Positions 1-11,200 of a stretch of DNA of 64,000 nt are shown one piece after another. The stretch is from positions 1 to 64,000 of the forward strand of contig JAWQRO010000021.1 of the NCBI GenBank assembly GCA_033557835.1, read 5' to 3'. The position numbers were made by a program, and so were the translations under genes. Within the stretch, counting starts at the first letter, position 1; the number at the start of each line of letters is the position of its first letter. The DNA is from Helochares maculicollis. Lineage: Eukaryota > Arthropoda > Insecta > Coleoptera > Hydrophilidae. The notes under the pieces were generated by a model, which worked only from the letters and a program-made list of their open reading frames with translations, was not told where the DNA came from and ran no database searches.

Positions 1-153
1 ATTTTTATCGTAAGGTTGATTCCTTTTGACCATGTATTTTTTATTTGATTTTAAGCCAACTGCTTTGTTTTTAGCTGGGTTTGAGATCACAACATAATCC
101 ATGGTGCCGATGCCGCAATCTTTTGGACTTATGTCTGTATCACCTTTGAACAC
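1..153 (-). CDS. Partial exon of unknown product, probably downstream exon of the MADF gene
   Basis: An open frame on the minus strand runs from a good acceptor (pyrimidine-rich ...cttttctag, AG at 155-154) to the left edge with no stop. It encodes about 51 residues starting VFKGDTDISPKDCGIG and rich in Lys and Asn towards the end. I do not recognise the sequence. The exon is in phase 0, and the donor of the MADF exon at 3022 is also phase 0, so the two can be joined without a frame break; this is why I propose they belong to one gene. MADF proteins often have long poorly conserved tails, which would fit. Alternatively it is an exon of a separate gene whose start lies elsewhere. The reading frame and acceptor are seen; the gene assignment is inference. 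Confidence 0.5.
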   Translation of the reverse strand, partial: MFKGDTDISPKDCGIGTMDYVVISNPAKNKAVGLKSNKKYMVKRNQPYDKN

Positions 154-3022
154 CTAGAAAAGTATACATTGATATACAAATCCGTAAACTTTGCAAAAAG
201 AATTTCAAATAAATTTTAGTATTAGAATAAAGATAAAGCCCTTCTCACTAAGCAGAGAAACACATACTAACATCCGCTGTAAAAGTCAATTTGGAATTCT
301 TACATTGTGGCCTAATTATTGACACCAAAATAATACCTACAGTGATGGTCCTTAATCAGAGGAAATTTATTGTTATGGTTAGAAATAGACTTAATTCTCA
401 TTGTGAGATGTCTCTGGTTTATTAACCTTTATCATACAGAATTTATTTTGATATGAATCTCTTGCTGGCCAGAATTAAATTTACTTCAGTTGTGTCAAAC
501 TGCAAACATTTGTGTAAAGTAACATAGCATCCATTCTATTAACACTAGAACTATGAATAAATTTGTGCGTGAAAGGGAATTAAATTTACAATATTACCAT
601 ACCTATTTTTTTGTCAATTCAAAAATATTTTAAGGATTTAGGATCCAATAAATGGCATAATATGTTATTTTCGTTTCTCTGGCAATTTCCTAATTAGTTT
701 TAACTCTAAAAGTTTAAAAAATAGAATATTTACTTCACAATAGATTTGTTTGTCATCTATATCAATTACTTTAAATAAAGAAATATTAAAAATATTCCGA
801 TTATTTGTGGTTCAATAAGAAAATCAAAATTTTATGGTTTGAAATACACTTTACTATTAAGTATAGTCTTTCTGAAAATCAATATTCTTATTCTAACGAG
901 ATTCTAATTTATGAATTCCATCCCTGAAGTGAGAATCTGGAAGGGCTGCAAAATCCATTTCCACATCTGCTATGACCTCATCATTTGATAAAAAATGGTT
1001 TCCCCGCATGAATTTTGTTGGGTCTGGAAACAGTTGAAGTCGCTACTGAATACTATAGATGCTCTTACAATTCTTTAAAATCTTTAATTCATGGATTTTA
1101 GCCATTGTCAAAATGCTTTTGTGACACGGAGCATTGTCCTGATGAAAAGTTTTTTTTCTTCAGCAAACGTGTTTTTTTTACAAAGTTTGTCCTTCAGTTC
1201 AAAAAGTTACAATAATATTTAGAATTTATTGTTTGCAAGTAATCCATGAACACAAAACTGATGCCAACACTTTGCTGATTTCTGGACACAAACTCGTTTC
1301 AGAGCCAAAGAACCAGGTTCAGACCAATCTTTGGCCTCTTGTTTTGATTCAGGATCATGGTGATAGAACCAAGTCTCATTCATAGTGATGCATCGAAGCA
1401 CAAAATCCACTTTATCCGTTCGAACACGCTCTTAATGTTGCATTTGAAAGAGTTTTTGTTCCATTGTTAGCGAATCCGGCACCCATTGTGCACACAGGTT
1501 TCTGAAACCCAACATGGTATTTCCGTCAAACTATTGTTTACACTGCCCAGTAAGTGAACGATTTTCCAATATGATATCCTGTATTTTTTCTATGATTGTT
1601 GCTGTTTTTGGACGTCGTTAACTTGGATCGTCTTCAAGGCTTGTTCAACCATGTGTAAATTCTGCAACCCATCTTTCTACTGTAAAAATTGAAGGCGAAG
1701 ACTCCTTGCACACTTTCAACATTCGTTCATAAATTTCCTTTGCTTTAAAACCTTCCAAAAATAAATGTTTAATGCAACTGCACGATACTCGAGTCCATTG
1801 TAAAAAAAATATATTGACATGTCGATACTAAATGGCTTGTAAACAAAAAATGAATTGACAGATTGAAATGATTTTTCACATACATTCATATGAAGTGTAT
1901 CAATACAACAAAAAATTTAGGCTAGTAGCAATGCCGTTTCTTATCGAACTAAAAGCATATTGAGCAACCTAGTATAATTCTCAAATGTCTAAACCACAAT
2001 ATTCTTCATTATCTTTCTTTACGATTTTTCGTGACCTTATATTGTAAAGCTACCCGCAGTATATTACAGTATGAGACCAGGATCTTATAGTTTTTACTCT
2101 CTTATAATTAATTAACTTCACTAAAGGTTGCTTTTGCATACCCTATCCAATGAGTGGTCCAATTAAGAATTTAAACCACTCCTTATATAGGTGAGATTTA
2201 CAACTGCTCTATTGCCATGTTCTTTACAAATAACTGACGCATGCTGATGATCATATATTTAGTCTTCTGGATGCTTATTTAGGACCATAAGATTCACAAG
2301 CTGTTGACACTTTGCTTATTAATATTTGTAACCTGTTTATAGAATCTGCAACTATGATAGTGCCATCAGGGCATAATATAACATTAAGCATTTCATATAA
2401 GACTTCTGGGACTTGTGTGCTACAGACCATCATAGAAGATATTTTCTTAATGTAAGTAATTCATTCCCAGTACAAATTTTCAATAATATGGAGCTATTTG
2501 TAATCTAGACCTATTTGTCCTAATACCTTAATGAGTTTTAATTACTAAACTAAGCTATATGCCTTTTGGTAATCTATGAAACAAGCAACCACATCGTTAT
2601 TCCTTTGAAACCACTTGTATGCCGAAATAAGATCCACATGTCTCACATGTTTACTTTGCACCCCAGTTGTCAATGAAAATAGATGATCTATTACACTTCT
2701 TGTTCTTAATTCTTTGCATATCTGTGTAATAAATATAACATTGTGATTTAGCCATAACGACCAATTATTTAAAAAGTATCGACATCGTCTGGGTCAACAT
2801 TTCCATTCTCTGATGTTGTGTGAATGTATTACTTTTGCTTTCCAAATTCTCAAGTGTTTCTACAGGTGGCTACAAGAAATCTAGAAAAAACCTACCCCAA
2901 CTCAAAACAAACTCCCCAAGTCTACCGATACTTAGATACCAAAAATTGCATGAATATATACGTAAATAAAGTTTCAGTAAGTCTGCTCATTACAAAAACT
3001 ATTTAAACAAAATTCAACTCAC
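154..3022 (-). other. Putative intron of the MADF gene
   Basis: Apart from the mariner relic at about 790-1973 I see no coding exon or RNA gene here. The remaining sequence is AT-rich and unassigned. The short open frame at 2824-3006 on the plus strand resembles nothing I know and is probably chance. Confidence 0.45.
790..1973 (-). mobile_element. Degenerate mariner transposon (copy 1)
   Basis: A decayed mariner-family DNA transposon. The longest surviving open stretch (minus, 1410-1219) carries the hallmark catalytic-core segment ETWFYHHDPESKQEAKDW followed by a W/P/G-rich stretch as in other mariner transposases; other blocks are interrupted by stops and frameshifts. The right end keeps an inverted-repeat-like terminus (ttcttatcgaa...gcaacctagt, ending near 1973); the left end is more eroded, but ttgtggttcaataagaaaa (about 805-823) matches the inner left terminus of the copy at 40165-41369. 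The two copies share long blocks in the same order and orientation, for example tgaattccatccctgaagtg here against tgaattctatccctgaagtg there, so they are one family. No functional transposase can be made. Outer limits are approximate to about 20 bases. Confidence 0.85.
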
Positions 3023-3358
3023 AGCCCGAACATTTTTTGATTCTTCTATATTTGCAACATTCCTTAAAAATTTATCTGCTCTTCCAAACCATATCAACTT
3101 GGGCACATATCCATTTTCTTCGTCAGATTTAAAAACCTGGTGAAGTTCCCGTTGGTAAATAGTTCGAATAGTTTTAATCTTGTTTCTAATATCGTTAATA
3201 GATAAATTATCTATGCCCATTTCCCCGATTATTTCTTCATAAGCTCTATCACGATCAGTTTTATTTTTATAGTTGGGGCTTTTAAAATTCCACAGGCAAT
3301 CGTGCTTTTCGTACAAATCTAAAAATCTGAACATTGTATCTTGGTTCCATTTAGCCAT
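3023..3358 (-). CDS. MADF-domain protein, first coding exon
   Basis: Starts at ATG 3358 (MAKWNQDTMF) and ends with GCT just before a strong donor GTGAGT (3022-3017); reading through would stop after two more codons, so the splice is favoured. The 112 residues form one MADF domain (about residues 8-100). The typical pattern is visible: an aromatic/leucine-rich first helix (FLDLYEKHDCLWN), a middle helix with the MGIDNLSINDIRNKIKTIR type of sequence, then RTIYQRELHQV and a final WFGRADKFLRN helix. MADF is a Myb/SANT-like DNA-binding fold, very numerous in insects, usually in nuclear transcription regulators often paired with a BESS domain; no BESS is visible here. The gene starts about 1.05 kb from UBA3 in divergent orientation. 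The first intron would be 2.87 kb and contains a dead mariner. Domain call is firm; target genes are unknown. Confidence 0.85.
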
Positions 3359-4408
3359 GATTTGTGTAATTTATCAGCAAAACCGTTCTTATTAACCAAA
3401 TGGAAGATTTAAAAAGAACCGCTTTCTACGGTTGAAAATATTCCGTCAACTTGACAACTTCCACTTTTAGCTACATAACACAACCCATCCGGAGACTCGC
3501 ATAAAATTGATCAACTCCAGTATTCAACTGAACGCTACTGCCAGTGCTTACAAAACTGTTTTCGACTTGGACATAAGGCCATGTATTTACAGATTGCAAG
3601 GCTCATCTGAGCACCAATTTTAACAGGTCTTATAAAATGTTTTGATCTTCGATGTAATATGATACCACATTGAAAATCTTTCCAATGCTCAAATTGCAGA
3701 ATTTTACAAGAAGCACTTAGATGGCTTCTTCATAAATGTTCAAATATGAATTTTAGAAGTCATATTTAGCAAAATAAATTTTCATTGAATGTAATGCTTA
3801 ATTACTTATCACCATGAATAAATAAACATGCCAACGTTTTACAATCAAACCGTTTAGGTCTTGTTTATAAATCACATAGATGATCTTATAGTTATTTGTT
3901 TATTGTTTGCATAATTAATGATAAACAAAAATACAATTCATTGATGTTTCTAAGCATTAAATTTCTTCAAAGCATAAAGTATTGAAAAAGTAATAGTAAA
4001 CAGTATTTGGCCTGGTAAGGTAAGTAATATATTATATAAACGCACATTTACTTCAACTTTTAATGCCAGTAGAAACATATCGTTATCAGAATGCTGTCAG
4101 CTAAAATATAATAAAAGCAAACTCGGAAGACGTGGGTGTTTTGTTGAAAGTCTTCTTGCTGAACAAAGTCGTTGCTGTTTCGTTACAATAAAATGGATTA
4201 TATTGTAAAAAGAAACCATGATATTTGTATACGATGCAAAATCCTGTCAGCATGTAAAAATTATACAAGCGGTTTGGAGATACTGATTACCTTCTAATGT
4301 AATTGCAGTGCACTTCACTCCTTTCAGTTGCTGTCAATTGCTTTCCGTCTAGTTTCTGTGTTTAGGTTTTCAGGTTAGAATCAGCAAAATATTTTTATTT
4401 TAATTAAA
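3359..4408. promoter_or_regulatory. Shared divergent upstream region of the MADF gene and UBA3
   Basis: About 1.05 kb between two divergent start codons. It should hold both promoters and 5' leaders. No clear TATA box, E-box or repeat was identified; the 100 bases before the UBA3 start are pyrimidine-rich and then AT-rich, ending in aattaaaATGG. Assignment as a promoter region rests only on gene layout. Confidence 0.45.
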
Positions 4409-7400
4409 ATGGTGGACACGCAAGAAAGCTTACAGAAAAGATGGGGCCACTTAAGGAAAATCTTAGAGCGACCCGGACCATTTTGCCATCCAGAGTTTGA
4501 GCCCTCGTCTGAAATTTTAGACTTTGTCATGTCGTCCTGCAAAATATTAGTTATAGGAGCAGGGGGCTTAGGATGCGAGTTATTAAAGGATTTAGCCCTG
4601 ATGGGATTTAAGCAGATTCATGTTATTGACATGGACACAATTGAGCTATCGAATTTAAACAGACAATTTTTATTTCGACACAAAGATATAGGGTTATCGA
4701 AAGCAGAATGTGCTGCACGATTCATTAACAAGAGAGTTAGCGGTTGCCAAGTTGTTCCACATTTTTGTAAAATTCAAGACTTCGATGAAAACTTTTACAG
4801 ACAATTTCATATAATTGTTTGTGGATTGGATTCAATTGTTGCCAGAAGATGGATAAACGGGATGCTGATATCTATGCTGAATTACGATGATGGAGTATTG
4901 GACCAAAGTAGTGTTATTCCTATGGTTGATGGAGGTAATTGTAAAAGTTTTGGAATTGTTAATTAACTCATTAACATTAAAACCCTTAAAATGTACAATA
5001 GGGGGACATCACAATACCCCAGCTCTCAAAACAAATTATGAATATTTCCATAAATTGGTATACACCTATGGTAAATTACACCATATGTTATGCACTGCTA
5101 GCAGCAAAAGTGCTGCCCATTTTGTAGAATGTACACAAAAAGAATGTTTATACTATTGTAGTAAAGCATTATATAATTTTTTACATTTGTATCCATATGT
5201 AATCATGATTAATTGGACATATTTTTAAAAGAATCTGTTTTCTGAGTGTTTGTATTTCAAAAACGGGTACATGTTTTAAAACTAAATGTTGAGAAATATT
5301 TAATAAATATTTAAGCAAGTTTGCAAGGGGTCTAAAAAAAAGATTTTTGCTGTGTACACTGATCCTGTCACTGGATCATGTGAAATAAAACAAAAAGAGG
5401 ATCATAACATAATGATACAATGCTGAGGATGGACGAAGGTTGAGAAATTTTGATTTTTCAAAAAAATGGCAAAAGTTGAAATCAAATCATGTTTTCCAAA
5501 ATTTTGAACATTTTTTCGGCTATATAAAAAAAACTAATTGTCCTGACTTCACAAATATTCCAGTATTATGCTGTATTTAGATTTACTTAAGAAAAACGGG
5601 AAATTTCACAAAACTTGCAATTATAAGAAAACCTAGCAAAGTTTATTATTCTGTAATCAATTGATTTCGTTGTTGGCACATGATATACATCTCGATTTCT
5701 TAGTTTTTTTTTTGCTGTTGTACTCACTCCGCTACCTTTAGTGCCTACAGTTTTTTGATTGAAAGAGATTGGTCGATTTTTTCTTACTTCTCTAGTCACT
5801 TTTTTGTCTATTTTGCACTCAAGAAATTACAACTATTTTGAAAAAATATGTGTACAACTAGATGTTTCTCAATTAACAGCTTTTAGAGTTGTTATTGGAA
5901 AATGCATATTTTTAAGTCGAAAGTCAAATATGATTTATTAGCATGAATAATTAAATACTGTTTTGAAATATCCTATATTTAGAAATGAAAAACAAAATAT
6001 CTTGAGTGTCTCCACTCAACATTCCCATATAAATACATGTACGACATAAAAGTACCTGTGATTAATAATAAAACTACAAACAATTACATGCGCTTCAAAA
6101 CTAAAAGCAAAAGATTAAATATTCATAATTAACACTAACGTCAACATCTATAATCAACACATTATTATATTCATAAGGAATATGCAATTATTTTTCATTA
6201 CATATATATCATCGGAATATTTTTAATATTTCATCATGTAATGTACAATACTTTGTGTTTAAAAATATATATACTCTTAACTAGTCTGCAATATGGAAAG
6301 CTTGACGAAGGCTAAATTTTAAAATGTGAATTCATAACTAAAGGAAGGGTCTAATTTTAAAATATAAATTCATAACTAAAAAATGAGATTTGTCAGTAAA
6401 GTCTCACTTCCGGTTTTCAAATTTACACGGAACCTTGTGTTATTTCTATATTTTCCATGTTTAGCATTTTTGTAACATTTTTGTAAAAATTTTTATTCCA
6501 ATTCCTACTAAATTTGGAATTTTAAAAATTATAAAAATAGCACTTCCGGTGCTCTAATCAAGTTGAAAGTTTGTATCTTTACGTTTTTAGTATTATGTAA
6601 GGTGTGTACAAAATTTCAATTCGATAGTTTAATTTTAAAGACCACTTTATTTAAAAAAATTTCAAAACTGTGTAAGTAAATTGGTACAGATATCTAAGTT
6701 TTTGCGATAATGGCCGTATACCAAATTTCACCGCTCTAGCTCAAACGGTCTGACCGCTATCGTGTTTACATACATACACACACACACAGACAATATGCCA
6801 AAAATGGCCAAAATGGATTCAGGGGCACTCAAAACGTGGAGATCCTTCAAAATCTTGAACTTGAAATTTTACCTTCCCTTTACTATACTTCGTATAGAAT
6901 ATGGGAATGTAAAAAATCGATTGTTTCCAAAATTCTTACTTAGGTCCTACCGCCTTAACCATTTAATAAATTTCTATGAGCATTACAGTTTTCATACACA
7001 AATTTCTCAAAAACACCTTAAACAATATATACCTATATTTTTTGTAAATACTAGATGTCATAAAAATTTGTAGACAACATTTCTTGCTCAAAATTTAATT
7101 TTCTGCGACATTTACGAAGAATACTTTGAAATCCAAGTTTTTAAACTCTATTTGACTCCTTCCATCTCTAGAAGTAAAATTGAAAAGACAACTCTCATAC
7201 TTCAGTTATTCTAACAGTATTTATAAGATTGGAAATTAGTTGTCTGTGGTTGTATTGAACATTTATTAAAAAACACAAAAAATTCACTAGCACATATAAT
7301 TTAGCAAAATACTTTTTGCATAGGTACTGAAGGATTCAAAGGAAATGCTAGAGTAATCATCCCAGGGATGAGCGCTTGTGTAGAATGCACTTTAGATTTA

Positions 7401-8245
7401 TATCCCCCTCAGATTACATTTCCACTGTGTACAATTGCCAACACACCTCGTTTACCAGAACACTGCATTGAGTATGTCAAAGTCATACAATGGCCCAAAG
7501 AAAACCCCTGGGGTGTAACATTAGATGGAGACGACCCACAACACATCGGATGGATTTATGAAAAATCCCTGGAGAGAGCATTGCAGTTTAACATACCGGG
7601 CCTAAGCTACAGACTTGTTCAAGGTGTTGTTAAAAATATTATACCAGCAGTAGCTTCAACTAATGCCGTTATAGCAGCAGTTTGTGCTACAGAGGTAATT
7701 TATACCACTATTAAATATATGTAGTAACAATTATTAGTATGTTAATATAATACTTAATAATATAAAGTAAAATGCATGTCATGGAGTAACTTTTCTATCA
7801 ATTTCAGGTCTTTAAACTAGCAACAAGCTGTTCCGTACCTATGAACAACTACATGGTCTTTAATGATGTAGATGGAATCTACACTTACACATACGAAGCG
7901 GAGAAGAAAGAAAACTGCTTAGCCTGCTCTCAAGTACCTCAACAACTCCAAATTAAAGATCCAAATAAAATGAAATTGAAAGACCTCATCTCCTTGTTAT
8001 GTGAAAGTGCCTCATTTCAAATGAAAAACCCCGGATTGACTACTACGGTTAGCGGAAAAAATAAAACGCTATACATGTCCACAATTAAAAGTATAGAAGA
8101 ACGAACACGGGAAAATTTGAATAAAAGCTTAGTAGAATTGGGTTTAGAAGATAATTCAGAAATAATGGTAGCTGACCTTACTTCACCAAATACAATAGTT
8201 TTAAAATTAAAATATTTAGTTAATGATGTTGAAATGGCAGATTAA
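4409..8245 (+). CDS. UBA3: NEDD8-activating enzyme E1 catalytic subunit (UBA3)
   Basis: Exons 4409-4934, 7324-7694 and 7808-8245 (444 residues). Junctions: GGAG|GTAATT to AG|GTACTG (phase 1) and ACAGAG|GTAATT to CAG|GTCTTT (phase 0). UBA3 pairs with APPBP1/NAE1; the heterodimer adenylates NEDD8, holds it as a thioester and passes it to UBC12, which activates cullin-RING ligases. Visible features: ATP-binding glycine motif [13 protein letters not shown] (residues 48-60); the [20 protein letters not shown] block typical of E1 enzymes (71-90); [15 protein letters not shown] (139-153); catalytic cysteine 194 in [27 protein letters not shown]; and a C-terminal ubiquitin-like E2-binding domain containing [11 protein letters not shown]. 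The length matches animal UBA3. The start is the first ATG, leading straight into the conserved [15 protein letters not shown] region. It is convergent with PA2G4. Everything looks intact; function is inferred from strong family similarity. Confidence 0.97.
4935..7323 (+). other. UBA3 intron 1
   Basis: A 2.39 kb intron with donor GTAATT and acceptor ...tttttgcatag. Most of its second half is a dispersed repeat (about 6000-6915, listed separately). The first half is AT-rich with no domain I recognise; an open frame on the minus strand at 5799-5587 is Lys/Arg-rich and unassigned. Confidence 0.9.
6000..6915 (+). repeat. Dispersed repeat, copy A, with inverted ends and 3' hairpin
   Basis: Shares an almost end-to-end, collinear match with 62580-63425. 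The outer limits carry an inverted 12-mer: acattcccatat at 6019-6030 and atatgggaatgt at 6899-6910. Just inside the right end is a perfect six-base-pair hairpin, CTATAC-TTC-GTATAG (6883-6897). Upstream of it is a CA-rich run (about 6769-6787). The family contains no long open frame, so it is non-autonomous. This copy has an internal tandem duplication of about 43 bases (around 6305-6385) that copy B lacks. The terminal hairpin and tail recall the 3' ends of insect non-LTR (RTE-like) families, while the inverted ends recall a MITE; I cannot decide between them. Confidence 0.8.
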
Positions 8246-8256
8246 ATAATTATTGA

Positions 8257-8262
8257 AATAAA
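8257..8262 (+). terminator. UBA3 polyadenylation signal
   Basis: AATAAA lies 12 bases after the UBA3 stop codon, followed by a T-rich stretch. If used, the 3' untranslated region is unusually short. Confidence 0.6.
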
Positions 8263-11200
8263 TCTTTATTTATTTAACAACTAGTTATTTGTAGTTAATA
8301 AACCACAATTTCTACTACCACATTTGCCTGACAAAATATTGGGTAAGAGAATTTAATTAAAGATAAAACTAAATATAAATAAATGTCAGTACCTCTATTT
8401 AGTAGCTGTTCTCAATTACTGATAAGAACTGTCATTATGATGAAAACAACATTTTATACAACTATATGTGTAAAAAAACTACACTCCTGATAATGGCCAT
8501 AAAAACCTAAATTAAAGCTGTGCGTTAGTAGTTAAAGCCAACTTCCTTCCTCCCTAGAGACTCAAATAAGCCTTTGCATTGGACAGATTTGTCCATGAAA
8601 ACCAAAAGGGTTATAACAAGTGTGTACTGATTGCTACATGGAATAATAAAAAACAATATATCACGACTGAATTTGAGTAACACTAAATTGATGTCTGCTT
8701 AATAATTGAGATTAAGAAATATGGTGGTGTTACGACATCGTTTGGGTAATACTTGCTAGTCTATAGAGGAGTTTCTAGAGGATAAATGCACGTGTATACT
8801 GGTACGTAAGCAATTTCATAAACATCCAACCTAAAGAATGCCGTTCCACTCAAGATAATATCATACTGCATGTATGTTGATACATTGTACATAGTGCATA
8901 TTAGGTACTAATAAAACTAGATTCAAAGGATTTTAAGACTACCTTCAAAATTTACTTCGCAATAATTTTAACACTGAAGTAGTAATGTTTATGTTTGACT
9001 TTAATACAATAAGCACTATTTCTATTTTGTGATACTAGCAATCAAGCTGTAATGTATGAAATTAAGGAAGATTTAATTGAATTCTGTCATACCAATGAGC
9101 CTAGTTAAACAATTCCTCTTATTACCATGCAAGCCATAGACTAATACGAGATAACAGAAATCAATGATTGATTTCATAATAAGTACGAGAAAAATACAAC
9201 AAAAACAATATTTATACGCACACATACACATTCTGAAATGGTTTTTGGGCATAGATTTATTATATGCAAATTAAATCTCAATGTCCACGACAAACAAAAA
9301 GCAAATAAATGTCAAGCTTTTTTCAGATTTCATTTTCCTTTGCACTTAAACAGCTATTAATTCCAATAGCTGAATATTTCATAAGCTTTAATTTGGTTTC
9401 GTACAAAATTGTTGGATGGGAGCTTTTGCTCTATTTAAGCTTTCAGTAATGGGTTTATTTGGTCTGTTCCACTATTTTCGAGAGTCTTGTAATTTTGCCG
9501 TTTTGCTTCTATTTGGTTCTTTCTTCACTAAAGCTGTATATCGATAGACAGTAACTCTTGGCAATTTTTTATACAATTTGCATACTTGCAAAAACTACAT
9601 CTTTGGCATAGTGAGATAAAACCAAATAAGGCCTAACTAATGATGGTTCATTAAAGTTTCTTACTATGTAAATCACTATATGAAGTCCTCAAAAAACTCT
9701 TGTAGATTGTAGTAGGTCTTCTTTATTAGAATGTTTTCAGATTTTAGTTTTAAATTGTTGATGTCTACAGCCCTACTGTTTCATAGAAAATTGTGATGCA
9801 CATTTTTCAACACAACTGACGAGAGGCTCATACATGTATGTCATTCCTGTTTCTTGCTTTATATAATTGATCTCTAGATTCTTCATTGTTGTTGACAAAT
9901 ATCACTGCCTTCCATGTATCATTACCAAAGATGTTATTTTCGTTTGCCTAAAGACTGGCTTATGATTCGATTTTCAACAGAACCCCAAAATAAAATTTAA
10001 TATCTGAGCCTGGATTTTTAACTAGTGTGATAGCATACTACAGCTGCTTCTTGAGTCAACATTTTTATTAGCATTATCAGGACATTTAATGTAAGTACAT
10101 GTTCTTCTCTCAAAATATAAAAAAATTTTGTATGTTCATTTGTAAGTTGTTTTTTCTAAACCGTTCTTCAAAAGTAGTAATCTGATACCAATTGATTACA
10201 TTATTTTCTTCAATAAAATATAATAAGTGTCATTTGAAAGAACTAACATTAAACATGTTATATTTTAAGCACTTAATGGACTTAGTAAACCTGCACTGTT
10301 CTAATGTTTGTGATTTTCAAAAGCTATTTTGTTGCTCTTGCTCATTGTCATTAGCCTATAATTGAATTGCAGTTTAGAGTCCTATTTTAAAAATTGGTAA
10401 TGCTTTAGCTATTTGAGGAAAAAAGTATATGTAATAGGTGTAAAAATTAGATCAACGTTCTTCTTCCACATTATAATTGTAGTTTCATCAATAACAACAG
10501 ACTTTGGTTTTCAGAAGTAGAGTAGCGTTAAAAACTTTCAAATCTTTGATGGATTTCTGGTAGCAGTTGTTATCTCAAAAGTAGAAAAATGTTTATTTAA
10601 GCATATATATTGAAGTTTGTATTTTACTGAAAATTTCCATTTGTAGTGTAACAAGTGATTATAAATTTTTTGGTACAAATCTGTTTAACTTGATCTTAAG
10701 TTACTTAGATTTTAATGTAATTTAAATGATCTAGACATTTGACCTTGTATATTTTTCCTTTTAAAATAGATCAATATTCTTGTGCTGATTTTCAGTTCTC
10801 CTTGTATTTTAATCGAATATATGATACTTTTGTTACCAAACTTGCACAAGAAACTTCTTTTGGTTTATATATATATTTTCATTTTGAAAAAAAAATGCAT
10901 ATGATTTTTCATTATATAATTGAAATAATTCTATGGCTAGTTTGAATCTTCTTGAAAAAATATCGATATAAAGCATACTTACTCTCTGAAATATTGCAGC
11001 ATTTGATTGGTGAATCCAATGTAGTTGCATATATTTTTAAGGCTATCAATTGGGCCATATGATTAAATGGAGTAGATGGCAGACTATCCATTTATTCACT
11101 TGTGAATGAATATATTGTCTATAGTATCATGAGAGATTTTGAGATTCAAGTAACACTATAAATAGTTTAAAGTAAATTGAAAATTCCTTAAAACACATAG

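Noticed and set aside
4887..5228. Open frame of 113 residues overlapping the end of UBA3 exon 1.
   Set aside because: It is out of frame with UBA3, crosses the splice donor, and has no recognisable domain.
5587..5799. Basic minus-strand open frame in UBA3 intron 1, considered as a transposase fragment.
   Set aside because: No family motif could be recognised, so no mobile element is claimed.
9539..9546. Perfect DRE core TATCGATA.
   Set aside because: It lies between the 3' ends of two convergent genes, where no promoter is expected; an eight-base match can occur by chance.
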